DNA of 64,000 nucleotides, taken from assembly GCA_964470195.1 (NCBI GenBank), contig CAYYBG010000004.1, positions 1-64,000 of the forward strand. The letters run 5' to 3'. This DNA is from RFPI01 sp964470195 (GTDB lineage Bacteria; Pseudomonadota; Gammaproteobacteria; Burkholderiales; Methylophilaceae). The notes under the pieces were generated by a model. That model had not been told where the DNA came from and ran no database searches. It was given only the letters and a program-made list of their open reading frames with translations. Within the stretch, counting starts at the first letter, position 1. Each line of letters opens with the position of its first letter. This document shows, one piece after another, positions 23,577-33,297 of the stretch. Position numbers and translations under genes: made by a program.

Positions 23577-25199
23577 ATGATCTCCAACACTACGGTTCAA
23601 TTTGACCAATTAGCGCTACATCCTACTATATTACGTGCAGTGGCAGCCGCTGGTTACCAACAAGCAACCCCAGTACAAACGCAAGCTATTCCATTGATTT
23701 TAGACGGTCATGATTTGCTGGCTTCAGCGCAAACAGGCACAGGCAAAACCGCTGCATTTACCCTACCAGCATTAAATTTATTAGCGACGCCACACCCCAT
23801 CAAAAGTCGTGGTCCACGTATTTTGGTATTGACCCCAACGCGTGAGTTGGCTGCCCAAGTCAATGATGCAGCCAGAAAATATGGCAAATTTATCAAAGCA
23901 CGTACCGTCAGTATCGTTGGCGGCATGCCCTACCCTTTGCAAAATAAATTACTGTCACAACCATTAGATATATTGGTAGCCACCCCAGGTCGATTGCTTG
24001 ACCACATGGAACGCGGTCGAATTGATATGTCACGCCTGCAAATGTTAATTCTGGATGAAGCTGATCGTATGTTGGACATGGGCTTTATGCCAGATGTAGA
24101 ACGTATTTGTGCAGCTTTGCCAACAGAAAGACAGACCTTATTATTCAGTGCCACATTGGACAGCAATATCAAACGCATCGCCAATGAGATTTTGCGTCAA
24201 CCTCAGACCATAGAGGTCACCCCTCAAACGCAAAAACATGAAAACATTGAACAACGTTTGCATCTTGTTGACGACATGCATCACAAAAATCGTTTATTGG
24301 AACATTTGCTAATTTCACCTGATGTCAATCAAGCCATCGTATTTACATCGACCAAACGTCATGCAGATACCTTGGCCGAGGATTTATATGCCGCTGGGCA
24401 CAAAACCGCTGCCTTACATGGCGATATGACGCAAGGAGCGCGTAATCGAACTTTAAGCAAACTGCGTCATGGTGATGTCAAGGTGCTGGTAGCTACCGAT
24501 GTTGCCGCACGTGGCATTGATGTACACGGGATTACCCACGTCATCAACTATGACCTACCTAAGTTTGCCGAAGATTATGTTCATCGTATTGGCCGCACAG
24601 GACGTGCTGGTAACACTGGAGTAGCAGTATCCTTTGCTGTCGGTTCAGAGCGTCATCAAATCCGCAAAATAGAACAATACACTGGGCAAAGACTAGAGTT
24701 TAGTGTGGTGGCGGGACTAGAACCCAAGAAAGCACCGGCACAAGGTCGCAATGAAGGTCGTGGCCGTAAAGATGGACGTGGTCGTAATGAGACACGTCAT
24801 GGCAAACCAAGCAAATCAAACTACACGGCTAAAACTCAACAACGTGGAGCATTTAATCAGGACAAACAGCGATTTGCTGAACCAGTGTATGGCTATCACA
24901 GCCTAAGCTCCCACGAATGGGGGCAAGCGCCAACAGGTGGGGAAAGAACTTCACGTGCCAATAAATCGCGAGGCAACGAACCGCGCTATGGCGAACATCG
25001 TAGCGCTGATGCGAACAAACAAGTACGTCATACTAATGAACGTGCTCCGTATGGCGATAAAGCAGCGACCAGCAAAGCAAGAAGCAACAAATCCACTGGC
25101 GATAAGTTTGCAGGTAACAAAACCATACGCGTAGCCAAAGGTGACAGCCGCTTTGCTAATCGTGACAAAGCGCGACAAGCTCGTCGTTCATTCATCTAA
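23577..25199 (+). CDS. rhlE: DEAD-box RNA helicase, RhlE type, with long basic tail
   Basis: ATP-dependent RNA helicase for ribosome assembly or RNA turnover. The motifs are complete: Q motif region (ATPVQTQAIPLIL), Walker A AQTGTGKTAAF, PTRELAAQV, DEAD in LILDEADRMLDMGFMPD, SAT, and VATDVAARGIDVHGITHVINYDLP with HRIGRTGRAG. The catalytic core ends near residue 365. The last 170 residues form a disordered Arg/Lys/Gly/Asn-rich tail that probably binds RNA. AAAGGA precedes the ATG at 23577. A second RhlE-like gene follows directly. Confidence 0.92.
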   Translation: MISNTTVQFDQLALHPTILRAVAAAGYQQATPVQTQAIPLILDGHDLLASAQTGTGKTAAFTLPALNLLATPHPIKSRGPRILVLTPTRELAAQVNDAARKYGKFIKARTVSIVGGMPYPLQNKLLSQPLDILVATPGRLLDHMERGRIDMSRLQMLILDEADRMLDMGFMPDVERICAALPTERQTLLFSATLDSNIKRIANEILRQPQTIEVTPQTQKHENIEQRLHLVDDMHHKNRLLEHLLISPDVNQAIVFTSTKRHADTLAEDLYAAGHKTAALHGDMTQGARNRTLSKLRHGDVKVLVATDVAARGIDVHGITHVINYDLPKFAEDYVHRIGRTGRAGNTGVAVSFAVGSERHQIRKIEQYTGQRLEFSVVAGLEPKKAPAQGRNEGRGRKDGRGRNETRHGKPSKSNYTAKTQQRGAFNQDKQRFAEPVYGYHSLSSHEWGQAPTGGERTSRANKSRGNEPRYGEHRSADANKQVRHTNERAPYGDKAATSKARSNKSTGDKFAGNKTIRVAKGDSRFANRDKARQARRSFI

Positions 25200-25218
25200 T
25201 TCAGCGTAATTGATCAAT

Positions 25219-26592
25219 ATGACGCAAGCAACTGACTTTGCAGGTTTAAATTTAGCTAGCCCTCTGATGCAGGCTCTGCAAAAACTTGGCTATCATCAGC
25301 CTACTCCCATTCAAATTCAGGCCATCCCAGAAGTTTTGGCAGGCCATGATTTAATGGCTGGGGCACAAACAGGGACAGGAAAAACAGCCGCCTTTTCTTT
25401 GCCGCTGCTGCAAATATTATTACCACATGCCAATACCAGCGCCTCCCCCGCTCGACATCCGATAAGAGCACTGGTGCTGGTGCCTACCAGAGAATTAGCG
25501 ATACAAGTTCAAGAAAGTATTCAACAATATGCTGAATTCACTGGCTTACGCTCGACCGTGGTTTATGGTGGTGTCGATATCAAAACGCAAACACCTACAC
25601 TAATGCGAGGAGTGGAAATTCTTGTCGCTACCCCTGGACGTCTACTAGACCATGTTGAGCAACGCACCTTACAGCTCAATCAAGTGCAGATGTTGGTGTT
25701 AGATGAAGCCGATCGTATGTTAGATATGGGTTTTATGCCAGATCTAAAACGTATCTTGAGCCTGTTGCCAAAGCAACGTCAGAATCTGATGTTCTCTGCT
25801 ACATTTTCAGGGGAGATCAAAAAACTTTCTGAGGCTTTTCTGTATCAACCAAAACTCATCGAAGTGGCACGCAGCAATGCCACCAATGACAACGTAAGCC
25901 AGCAAATCTACCTAGTCGACAGCGCGGACAAACAAGCTCAACTTTGTAAATTGCTCGCACAATATGCGCAACAACAAGCCATTGTGTTTACCAAAACCAA
26001 AATAAGCGCCAATCGACTAATGCGTTATTTGCTGACACAAGGCGTCGCTGCTGACGCTATCCATGGTGATAAAAGTCAACAAGAGCGTATCTTGGCGCTG
26101 GACAAATTCAAGCGTGGCGAGGTGACAGTGTTGGTAGCGACTGATGTGGCTGCTCGAGGACTAGATATTGACCAATTACCATTAGTCTTTAATTATGAAA
26201 TCCCCAATGTACCAGAAGACTACGTCCACCGAATTGGTCGAACTGGCCGAGCTGGCGCAAGCGGCATAGCAATCTCGCTAGTATCGAATGAAGAAGAAAA
26301 ATACTTACAAGAAATTGAAACACTGATTAAGCGCGAGTTACCAAAAACGCGGCTAGAAAAGATGTCAGCGCCGAGCAAAAGTCATGGCAACAAACCACAG
26401 ACAATTGCAAGGACAAATCACGCATCTCACTTCAAGAAAAAACAAGAAAATATCGATCCGTTTTTTGTTCAACCCTATCAACCCAGTGGTAACGCCGTGC
26501 CGGCACCAAGCAATCAAGGCTTAACAAGCTCCCTTAAAAAATCCAACAAACCCGTGGCCGCATTATTGGGCGGATTGCAACGCAAGGCCTAA
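25219..26592 (+). CDS. Second RhlE-type DEAD-box RNA helicase
   Basis: A 457-residue helicase with the same core as its neighbour: TPIQIQAIPEVLAG, AQTGTGKTAAFSLP, VPTRELAIQV, LVLDEADRMLDMGFMPD, SAT, VATDVAARGLDIDQLPLVFNYEIP and HRIGRTGRAG. The basic tail is shorter, about 80 residues. It starts 19 bp after the first helicase gene and probably shares its promoter. The pair looks like an old tandem duplication, since core motifs are near identical but linkers and tails differ. ATG 25219 is preferred over an in-frame TTG at 25210. Confidence 0.92.
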   Translation: MTQATDFAGLNLASPLMQALQKLGYHQPTPIQIQAIPEVLAGHDLMAGAQTGTGKTAAFSLPLLQILLPHANTSASPARHPIRALVLVPTRELAIQVQESIQQYAEFTGLRSTVVYGGVDIKTQTPTLMRGVEILVATPGRLLDHVEQRTLQLNQVQMLVLDEADRMLDMGFMPDLKRILSLLPKQRQNLMFSATFSGEIKKLSEAFLYQPKLIEVARSNATNDNVSQQIYLVDSADKQAQLCKLLAQYAQQQAIVFTKTKISANRLMRYLLTQGVAADAIHGDKSQQERILALDKFKRGEVTVLVATDVAARGLDIDQLPLVFNYEIPNVPEDYVHRIGRTGRAGASGIAISLVSNEEEKYLQEIETLIKRELPKTRLEKMSAPSKSHGNKPQTIARTNHASHFKKKQENIDPFFVQPYQPSGNAVPAPSNQGLTSSLKKSNKPVAALLGGLQRKA

Positions 26593-26640
26593 ATAACATT
26601 TGTACAGTTTTGGCAACATAAACTGATCAACAAAAAAGCA

Positions 26641-26672
26641 AAACCCAACACTCAATATTAAGTGTTGGGTTT
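26641..26672 (+). terminator. Terminator after the DEAD-box pair
   Basis: Stem AAACCCAACACT/AGTGTTGGGTTT with an 8-nt loop, followed by a T-run. It lies about 50 bp after the helicase stop. Beyond it the gap to 26932 holds a palindromic repeat and a possible TATAAT (26849-26854), but no gene. Confidence 0.85.
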
Positions 26673-26735
26673 TTTATTAATGACCTTTAAACCTAGCTTA
26701 TGGCTTGACACTCTCCCTACCATAATTCTCAGCTA

Positions 26736-26774
26736 TCACCTTCATTCCCGCGAAGGGGTGAATGACGCAGGTGA
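26736..26774. repeat. Dispersed palindromic repeat, copy C
   Basis: TCACCTTCATTC...GAATGACGCAGGTGA, with a CCGCGAAGGGGT centre. A short partial echo (GAGAATGACGATG) follows. It lies downstream of the helicase terminator. Confidence 0.75.
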
Positions 26775-26932
26775 AACACGAGAATGACGATGATCCGATA
26801 CAGGAAAAATTTTTTACATCACTTAAAACGATGACCCATTTTTAATCATATAATCTACAATGTCGTACCGCTTTCCATCCAACCTAGCGTTAACAATAAC
26901 AACAGCTAAACAAAAATTCGGAGATAAAAACC

Positions 26933-29900
26933 ATGGCAAAAGTAAGCAAACTAACCGTCAGAGACAATGTAGGGAGTAGCAATCTTGGCAAACCAGGTGA
27001 GCTCGTGACCCTCACCATGAGCTTCGATGAAGCCTTGACCATCACCAACAATACCCTGAATGGTTTGCACTTTAGACCAACGTTTATGGCCGGTGGAAGC
27101 ACTTTAAATGATGTCAGCTTTGTCGCTTATAACGCAGCAGGGAGAAGCGCTACCTTTACTGCCAACCTGCCTAATGCTTCTGCCACTGCCATCAGTTTGA
27201 CGAATATTTCCTTATCAGACATCAGCATCACTGGTAAGACTCCGTTTACAGCCCCAACCACCCCAGTGACCGCGGTTTATACCCTAGACAATGTGGCACC
27301 CACGATTTCTACTTCCACATTAGCCAGCGTGACAGAAAACGCAGTGACGACAAGAACCGCTATCGTTACTGCCACGGCTAGGGATAACATCACCAACAGC
27401 AAAATCACCTATCGTTTAAGCGGTGATGATGCTGAGCAATTCTCCATCAACACGCGCGGTGTCGTGACCTTTAAAACCCTGCCTGATGCGGATGTGAAAT
27501 CGAATTACAACTTTAAGATTGTGGCGACAGACAGTGCAGGCAATAGCAGTGAGTCAGCTAATTTGTCGCTCACCGTCGCTGGTGTCAATGAGAGGGTCAC
27601 GCTTGCCCCTGACGTCAAAGGTGCTGGCGTGATTACAGTAGTAAAAGGGGCTCCCCTCAGCGGCAAGACCGTCAATGCCGATTTTGTCGATCCAGAACGC
27701 TCAGTGAATTTAACGGCCACGGGCTTAAGTGCTGCGGGGGTGACGTTTAATAATGGCACACTCACTGGCACGCCCACCAGCGCCGGAAGCTATAGATTCA
27801 CCGTCAATAGCAATGACAATGTCGCCAATGGCACAGATGCAAGTCGTGCTTATACGCTGGTGGTGTTAGACAAACCAGCGGTCGAGGCTATCAGTATCAG
27901 CGATACGACTGGGCCTGCTAACACAGGGGTTGTTGGTGGGACGGTGAATATCCAAGTGACTTTGACCGAGGCATTATCCGCCTATACTGCCAGCAATATA
28001 GGTGCAACATTCAGCGCAGGAAGTCGCGCTTTGACGGGGGTGAGCCAAACGGCAATCAGCGGGGTTGCGGGTAAAGCCGTTATCAGCTTTACTGGCACAT
28101 TACCGGCTGGCGACAGCAACAGCATCGTGTTGACCTCCCTCAATCTTGGTAGCAATACCTTGACTGACGTGGACAGTGATGGCGACTTAACTGGACGAGT
28201 CAGCGGTTTAAGAGTCAGTGGCAATTATCTGCTCGACAACAGCGCCCCTAGAATCACCAGTGCAGCACGTGTCACAATCAATGAGAATATTGAAGCAGGC
28301 AGTGCTGTGTATAAAGCGGTTGCCACTGATGCTAGTGATGTCAGCTACAGCCTCACAGGTAATGACGCGGGCTTATTCACCATCAATAATACTTCTGGCG
28401 TAGTGAGTATTAAGGCTCCGCTTAACTATGAAGACTCCAACAACCCCGACCGTCGCTATACCCTAACAGTGACTGCCACTGACGTTCAAAACAAAATCTC
28501 AACAAAAGTGGTCAATCTCTCGGTCAAAGATGTGAATGAAGCCACCATGCTCAAGGCTGGTTTGGCAGGCACAACAGGCAGCGCGAGATTTACAAAAAAT
28601 AGCAAGCTGGTAACAGCAAATGTCGCCTCTGATTTCATTGACCCAGAAGGTAAAGCGGTGACCTATCGAATTACTGATGGTTGGCTGACACCTGGCTTGA
28701 AATTGAATGCCAAGACGGGGGTAATCAGCGGTATGCCTGAGGCGACTGCAACGCTAGGCAATTACAACTTTACCGTCACTGCCGATGATGGCGTTGCCAA
28801 TGGCACAGATGCTTCTCGCAGTTATCAATACACCTTAATCAATACACCAATAGTCACTGTCAGTGATACATTGCTGGCGCAATCTGAAAACACAGTGCTG
28901 TTCACTGCTTACTATGCCATGCTTAAAGGGGGCACGGTGCAAATCGTGAAAGTAGGCGTGGGTGGCGCTGCCGATACGGCCATTGGCTCTGCGATGACGC
29001 TAACAAAAAATACTGGCGTGCAGACTATCAGTTTGAATAAATCTGATTTAGGGATTAGCGATAACGCATCAGCCAGTTTTAAATTCCAATACAAAGCGAG
29101 TGCTACTGCGACGCCCATACTATCCGATAGTATCAACATCACGACTGATATATCCTTACCAAGAATTAATAGCGTCCAACTCAGTTCATCAGGTATTCAA
29201 AATACCAATTACTTGAATGTTGGCGACGTGGTCACTGCCGATGTCACATTTAATGAATCTGTTGCGATTACAGGCAGTCCGACTCTCAAACTATTAGTAG
29301 GCCCAAACAATTCCATCCCCAAGCTTGCAACATTTGTGAGTGCCAGCGATAACGTTGCTAAATTTGTCTACACCGTTGTCAGCGAGGATAATACTGGCGC
29401 TGTCGGAATTAAGATTGATCAAGCCCCACTGGCTGGAGCAACAGTGAGGGATTTAGCCGGCAATACAGGCTCAATCGTTGGTGTGACGGCCAGTGCCGAA
29501 ACAACATCCTCGGTTAAGATAGACAATATAGCCCCTGTTGGCCCGCAATCGCCAAGCATGACTGCCAGTGGTGGCAATGCTGTCAGTGGCACAACTTACT
29601 ACAATAACGGTGATGTGGTCACAACGACCGTCACTTTCTCTGAGAGTGTCACAGCCAGCGCTGGCGCGACTTTGAATATTAATGTAGGCAACACAGTCCG
29701 CGCTGCGACTATCCTTGCTAGCGATGTGACCAATAGTGGCACAGTTAAACACTTCACCTATCAGATTGCTGGAACGGACAATGGGTCTACTTCATTTTCT
29801 GTTGCCACAAACACAAGCATCGCAGGCACATTCACGGATTTAGCTGGCAATAGCGCATCTGGATTCACTTTGAGCGGCAGTCATTCATTGTCTTCTTTAT

Positions 29901-30256
29901 TAGTGGATACTGTAGCGCCAACGATTACGGGCAATGCTTCAGTAACAGTGACCGCAAATACATACTCTGCTTTACCTAATGATATTAATTTTAATGACAA
30001 TAACTCTTCAACCTTATATCTGAGGTTTGAACGCCAAAATGGTAAGTGGAGGAGTTCCATCGGTAATACTAATTATTCAAGTGATAGTACTTCGGACGGC
30101 ACACCGATATCTGGCTCGTTAGCTGACCTCAACAGCTTAATGGACAATTTTGAATTTTTTGCATCACCTACCAGTCTCCCGAGCACACTGCGATTGACCC
30201 TAACCGATAGCGCTGGGAATCAAACAGGTTTTAATTATAATTTTACTGTCATGTAA
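26933..30256 (+). CDS. Large cysteine-free cadherin/Ig-like repeat protein, probably surface or secreted
   Basis: An 1107-residue protein with no cysteine, rich in Thr, Ser, Asn, Asp and Val. It has tandem beta-sandwich modules: Ig-like segments beginning near residues 1, 315, 745 and 865; cadherin-type segments with DxNDN-like and ATD endings (residues 120-220 and 430-535); and putative-Ig (He_PIG-like) blocks each ending in VANGTDASR (near 305 and 625). There is no N-terminal signal peptide, transmembrane helix, LPXTG motif or RTX nonapeptide. Such proteins are often exported by type I secretion through a C-terminal signal; no transporter genes are adjacent. GGAG lies about 12 bp upstream of the ATG. 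The role (adhesin or surface layer) is inferred. Confidence 0.8.
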   Translation: MAKVSKLTVRDNVGSSNLGKPGELVTLTMSFDEALTITNNTLNGLHFRPTFMAGGSTLNDVSFVAYNAAGRSATFTANLPNASATAISLTNISLSDISITGKTPFTAPTTPVTAVYTLDNVAPTISTSTLASVTENAVTTRTAIVTATARDNITNSKITYRLSGDDAEQFSINTRGVVTFKTLPDADVKSNYNFKIVATDSAGNSSESANLSLTVAGVNERVTLAPDVKGAGVITVVKGAPLSGKTVNADFVDPERSVNLTATGLSAAGVTFNNGTLTGTPTSAGSYRFTVNSNDNVANGTDASRAYTLVVLDKPAVEAISISDTTGPANTGVVGGTVNIQVTLTEALSAYTASNIGATFSAGSRALTGVSQTAISGVAGKAVISFTGTLPAGDSNSIVLTSLNLGSNTLTDVDSDGDLTGRVSGLRVSGNYLLDNSAPRITSAARVTINENIEAGSAVYKAVATDASDVSYSLTGNDAGLFTINNTSGVVSIKAPLNYEDSNNPDRRYTLTVTATDVQNKISTKVVNLSVKDVNEATMLKAGLAGTTGSARFTKNSKLVTANVASDFIDPEGKAVTYRITDGWLTPGLKLNAKTGVISGMPEATATLGNYNFTVTADDGVANGTDASRSYQYTLINTPIVTVSDTLLAQSENTVLFTAYYAMLKGGTVQIVKVGVGGAADTAIGSAMTLTKNTGVQTISLNKSDLGISDNASASFKFQYKASATATPILSDSINITTDISLPRINSVQLSSSGIQNTNYLNVGDVVTADVTFNESVAITGSPTLKLLVGPNNSIPKLATFVSASDNVAKFVYTVVSEDNTGAVGIKIDQAPLAGATVRDLAGNTGSIVGVTASAETTSSVKIDNIAPVGPQSPSMTASGGNAVSGTTYYNNGDVVTTTVTFSESVTASAGATLNINVGNTVRAATILASDVTNSGTVKHFTYQIAGTDNGSTSFSVATNTSIAGTFTDLAGNSASGFTLSGSHSLSSLLVDTVAPTITGNASVTVTANTYSALPNDINFNDNNSSTLYLRFERQNGKWRSSIGNTNYSSDSTSDGTPISGSLADLNSLMDNFEFFASPTSLPSTLRLTLTDSAGNQTGFNYNFTVM

Positions 30257-30306
30257 TGGTCACAATATTATTGTTGGACTTGATTCCAGATTTTGTATTG
30301 GATTAT

Positions 30307-30352
30307 CCCATCCTCCCGTCATTCCCGCCTATGTGGTAATGACGGCGGTGGG
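30307..30352. repeat. Dispersed palindromic repeat, copy D
   Basis: CCCATCCTCCCGTCATT paired with AATGACGGCGGTGGG around CCCGCCTATGTGGT. It lies between two convergent genes, the cadherin-like gene and the haemoglobin gene, and may also act as a weak terminator. Confidence 0.78.
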
Positions 30353-30415
30353 ATGCCTGCATGACGCTTAATCTCGAACTGAAGATGAATGATGACAGTA
30401 ACCGTCTGTGATTTG

Positions 30416-30832
30416 CTAGCCTTTAGATTCTGGCTGGTTGCGCATAAAATCTGCTACAGACCAAAGCGCCTGCGCTAGTCGAACTACCAAGGCTTCTTCC
30501 ATGCCGATGTCGTGCATGGCTCGCACCATACAAAACATCCATTGATCTCGCTCTGATTCACCAATTGCAAAGGGCAAATGCCGACGGCGTAACATCGGAT
30601 GACCATAACGCTCAATATAGCGCTGCGGGCCTCCAGACCATCCCATCAAAAACAAAAATAACTTTTCTCGTGCCTCACTCAAGTCTGGCTGATGCATGGC
30701 TCTGATACCTGCCGCACGTGGATCAGTATCCATTACCTCATAAAATCTTGTGACCAGTTTGCGTATGGTTGCTTCACCCCCCAGCGCCTCATAGAGTGAA
30801 GGGGTGTTTGATTCTTGAATGTCAATCGCCAT
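30416..30832 (-). CDS. Group II truncated haemoglobin
   Basis: Two-on-two globin of 138 residues that binds oxygen or nitric oxide. Group II (trHbO) features are MGWSGGPQRYIERYGHPMLRRRHLPFAIGESERDQWM near residues 63-99, containing the proximal His region and the conserved Trp of helix G. It is 17 bp downstream of purT on the same strand, so it is probably co-transcribed. Confidence 0.92.
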   Translation of the reverse strand: MAIDIQESNTPSLYEALGGEATIRKLVTRFYEVMDTDPRAAGIRAMHQPDLSEAREKLFLFLMGWSGGPQRYIERYGHPMLRRRHLPFAIGESERDQWMFCMVRAMHDIGMEEALVVRLAQALWSVADFMRNQPESKG

Positions 30833-30849
30833 GTGCTGTGCTGGTATGG

Positions 30850-32049
30850 TTATACTGTTCTTGGTTTTACTTTGCTGGCTGATTCACGCGCATTATTGCG
30901 CGCTTGCTCGACATCCTTGGCGCTGGCCAAAGCCACACCCATACGTCGGCGCGCAAAGGATTCTGGTTTGCCAAATAATCGTATCTCACTGTCTGGCACG
31001 CTGAGCGCTTGCTCAACACCGTCAAACACAACCCCCTGCCCCTCTACAGCTCCATAGATTACTGCACTAGCGCCGGCTTGTTTGAGTGTTGTATCGACGG
31101 GCAAGCCTAAAATGGCACGCGCATGAAGCTCAAATTCATTAAGGCGTTGCGTTGCCATGGTCACCATACCTGTATCATGCGGTCTTGGACTGACTTCAGA
31201 GAACCATACTTGTTGGTTTTTGATAAATAACTCGACACCAAACAAACCTAAGCCCCCTAAGTTTTCTGTCACTTTGTGGGCGATCTCTTGTGCCTTTTGT
31301 AAGGCCACAGGATGCATCGCTTGTGGTTGCCAGCTCTCTACATAATCTCCCCGCTGTTGCAGGTGACCGATGGGCTCACAGAAATAAGTTTGAATTTGGC
31401 CCTGCGCATTTTTTGCGCGCACGGTCAGCAAAGTGATTTCATAATCAAAATCAATCTGACCTTCTACTATCACAACCCCCTGATTGACTCGACCTGCACT
31501 GGCTGCATACTCCCATGCCTGTGCCACTTGATCTGGCGCAGTGATTCTAGATTGACCTTTGCCTGAGGATGACATTGTGGGTTTGATAAAACAGGGATAG
31601 CCTATGCCATTATCAATCGCTTGTTGCAAAGCTTGCTGTGAGTTAGCAAACGCATAAGGTGATGTGGGCAAACCTAGCGTCTCTGCTGCTAAACGACGAA
31701 TGCCCTCGCGATTCATGGTCAATTGTACTGCTCGCACCGTCGGAATGATGGTGGACAATCCTTGTTGCTCTATCTCTGCGAGTGTTTGCGTATTGAGTGC
31801 TTCGATTTCTGGCACGATTAAATGTGGGCGCTCTTGTTGGACTAACTGCATCAATGCCTCATGATTTGTCATATCAATCACATGAGCGCGATGCGCTACT
31901 TGATGACCTGGCGCATTGGCATAGCGGTCGACTGCAATCACCTCTACCCCTAATCTCTGCAAAGCGATAATGACTTCTTTGCCTAACTCGCCACTGCCTA
32001 ACAACATCACGCGGGTGGCATTTGCACTGAGCGGGGTACCAATGGACAT
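30850..32049 (-). CDS. purT: Formate-dependent phosphoribosylglycinamide formyltransferase
   Basis: ATP-grasp enzyme of purine synthesis that uses free formate instead of formyl-tetrahydrofolate. The 399 residues have GSGELGKEVIIALQRLGVEVIAVDRY near the start, PTMSSSGKGQS for ATP binding, GLGLFGVELFIK, and WFSEVSPRPHDTGMVT at the active site. In a methylotroph this draws directly on formate from C1 oxidation. It begins at 32049. Confidence 0.96.
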   Translation of the reverse strand: MSIGTPLSANATRVMLLGSGELGKEVIIALQRLGVEVIAVDRYANAPGHQVAHRAHVIDMTNHEALMQLVQQERPHLIVPEIEALNTQTLAEIEQQGLSTIIPTVRAVQLTMNREGIRRLAAETLGLPTSPYAFANSQQALQQAIDNGIGYPCFIKPTMSSSGKGQSRITAPDQVAQAWEYAASAGRVNQGVVIVEGQIDFDYEITLLTVRAKNAQGQIQTYFCEPIGHLQQRGDYVESWQPQAMHPVALQKAQEIAHKVTENLGGLGLFGVELFIKNQQVWFSEVSPRPHDTGMVTMATQRLNEFELHARAILGLPVDTTLKQAGASAVIYGAVEGQGVVFDGVEQALSVPDSEIRLFGKPESFARRRMGVALASAKDVEQARNNARESASKVKPRTV

Positions 32050-32214
32050 AGCAATCTTTCTGACAAGCTTTAAAAAAGCTAAATTTTATCATGCAATGCA
32101 CATCAGGTCGTGCGCATCAGGACGACAAGATTTGTTGCAAGGTATTGCGCTAAGCTATGATGGCGTCTTGCTGAGTTGCTCTGAAAAACACAAGGTCTTA
32201 AACAAAATCTCTCT

Positions 32215-33216
32215 ATGCTGATTCCCGTTACTGTCATTACAGGCTTTTTGGGCGCTGGAAAAACCACCCTGCTGAATCATTTATTACGTCAACCTGCGTT
32301 GTCAGACTGCGCCCTGATTATCAATGAGATAGGCAATGTTGGCTTGGATGATGTCCTAGCAAAATCTCTCGTTCAGCAAGTAGAAAGTCCGCATATCGCC
32401 GAGAATATGCGCCTTCTCGCCTCTGGCTGTTTGTGTTGTTCTTTGAATAATGAGCTGGCTGACACGATGCGTGATTTATTTTTCAAACGATCTTTGGGGG
32501 GGATTCCCGCCTTTCAACGATTGCTGATTGAAACTACAGGGATGGCTGATCCGGTGCCGATTATGGCGCAGCTTCTTAATGAACCAGTCATTCATTCGGT
32601 GTATCAATTAGCACAAATGGTGGTGGTAGTGGATAGTCAATATGTCACGACACAAGTGCAACAACAGCGCGAGGCATGGAAACAAATTGCCAGTGCGGAC
32701 GTATTGTTAATCAGCAAATTAGATTTAGTGGATGAAGCCAGCAAACAAACAGTCAGTCAATTGTTGACTGCAATTAACCCGCATGCAAGGCAAGTGGATT
32801 TGCCACATGGTCAAATCAATGCCGAACAATTATTCGCAATCGATAGCATCACACCCTACCCCCGTGCGTCTTTGCAGTCCAAGCCAAAAGCCAGTCGCTT
32901 TACCACCGCACATGGTGAACAAGTCAGAAGCTTTACCATTCACTTACCAGAACCGGTCAACTACCATCGTTTAGAGCAACAATTGCATTGGCTCTGTGAG
33001 CAGCATGGAGATAGGTTGTTACGCTTGAAAGGCATCGTGCTGGCAGAGGATCTCACCGGTGCGATTGCATTGCATGCCGTACATCACACGTGGTTTCCTC
33101 CTACACCGCTAGACTTAGTTGCATCAAACAGCTTTTCTGAAGTCATCAATCAACTTGTTTTGATTGGAATAGACTTGGACGAACAAGCAATACGCAAACA
33201 ATTGATGCAAATTTGA
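32215..33216 (+). CDS. CobW/COG0523 G3E-family GTPase (YjiA-like)
   Basis: Metal-related GTPase of 333 residues. The P-loop GFLGAGKTTLLNHLL is at residue 8, the metal-binding CLCC (CxCC motif) near residue 73, ETTGMADP near residue 108, and SKLDLVD is the G4 element. The C-terminal CobW_C domain is present. Members serve as zinc or other metal chaperones. No metal-uptake gene is adjacent, so the metal is unknown. The 165-bp upstream gap shows no clear Zur-type palindrome. Confidence 0.9.
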   Translation: MLIPVTVITGFLGAGKTTLLNHLLRQPALSDCALIINEIGNVGLDDVLAKSLVQQVESPHIAENMRLLASGCLCCSLNNELADTMRDLFFKRSLGGIPAFQRLLIETTGMADPVPIMAQLLNEPVIHSVYQLAQMVVVVDSQYVTTQVQQQREAWKQIASADVLLISKLDLVDEASKQTVSQLLTAINPHARQVDLPHGQINAEQLFAIDSITPYPRASLQSKPKASRFTTAHGEQVRSFTIHLPEPVNYHRLEQQLHWLCEQHGDRLLRLKGIVLAEDLTGAIALHAVHHTWFPPTPLDLVASNSFSEVINQLVLIGIDLDEQAIRKQLMQI

Positions 33217-33297
33217 GGCTAGCTGTCAGTAGATCGGCGCGTGTATTGCAGCCTTTTGATGATGGACTTGTTGCGCTTTCAAAACCATCATCCCCAG

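Noticed and set aside
31970..32221. 83-codon frame crossing the purT start and running into the GTPase gene
   Set aside because: Antisense to purT at its start; composition is not protein-like.
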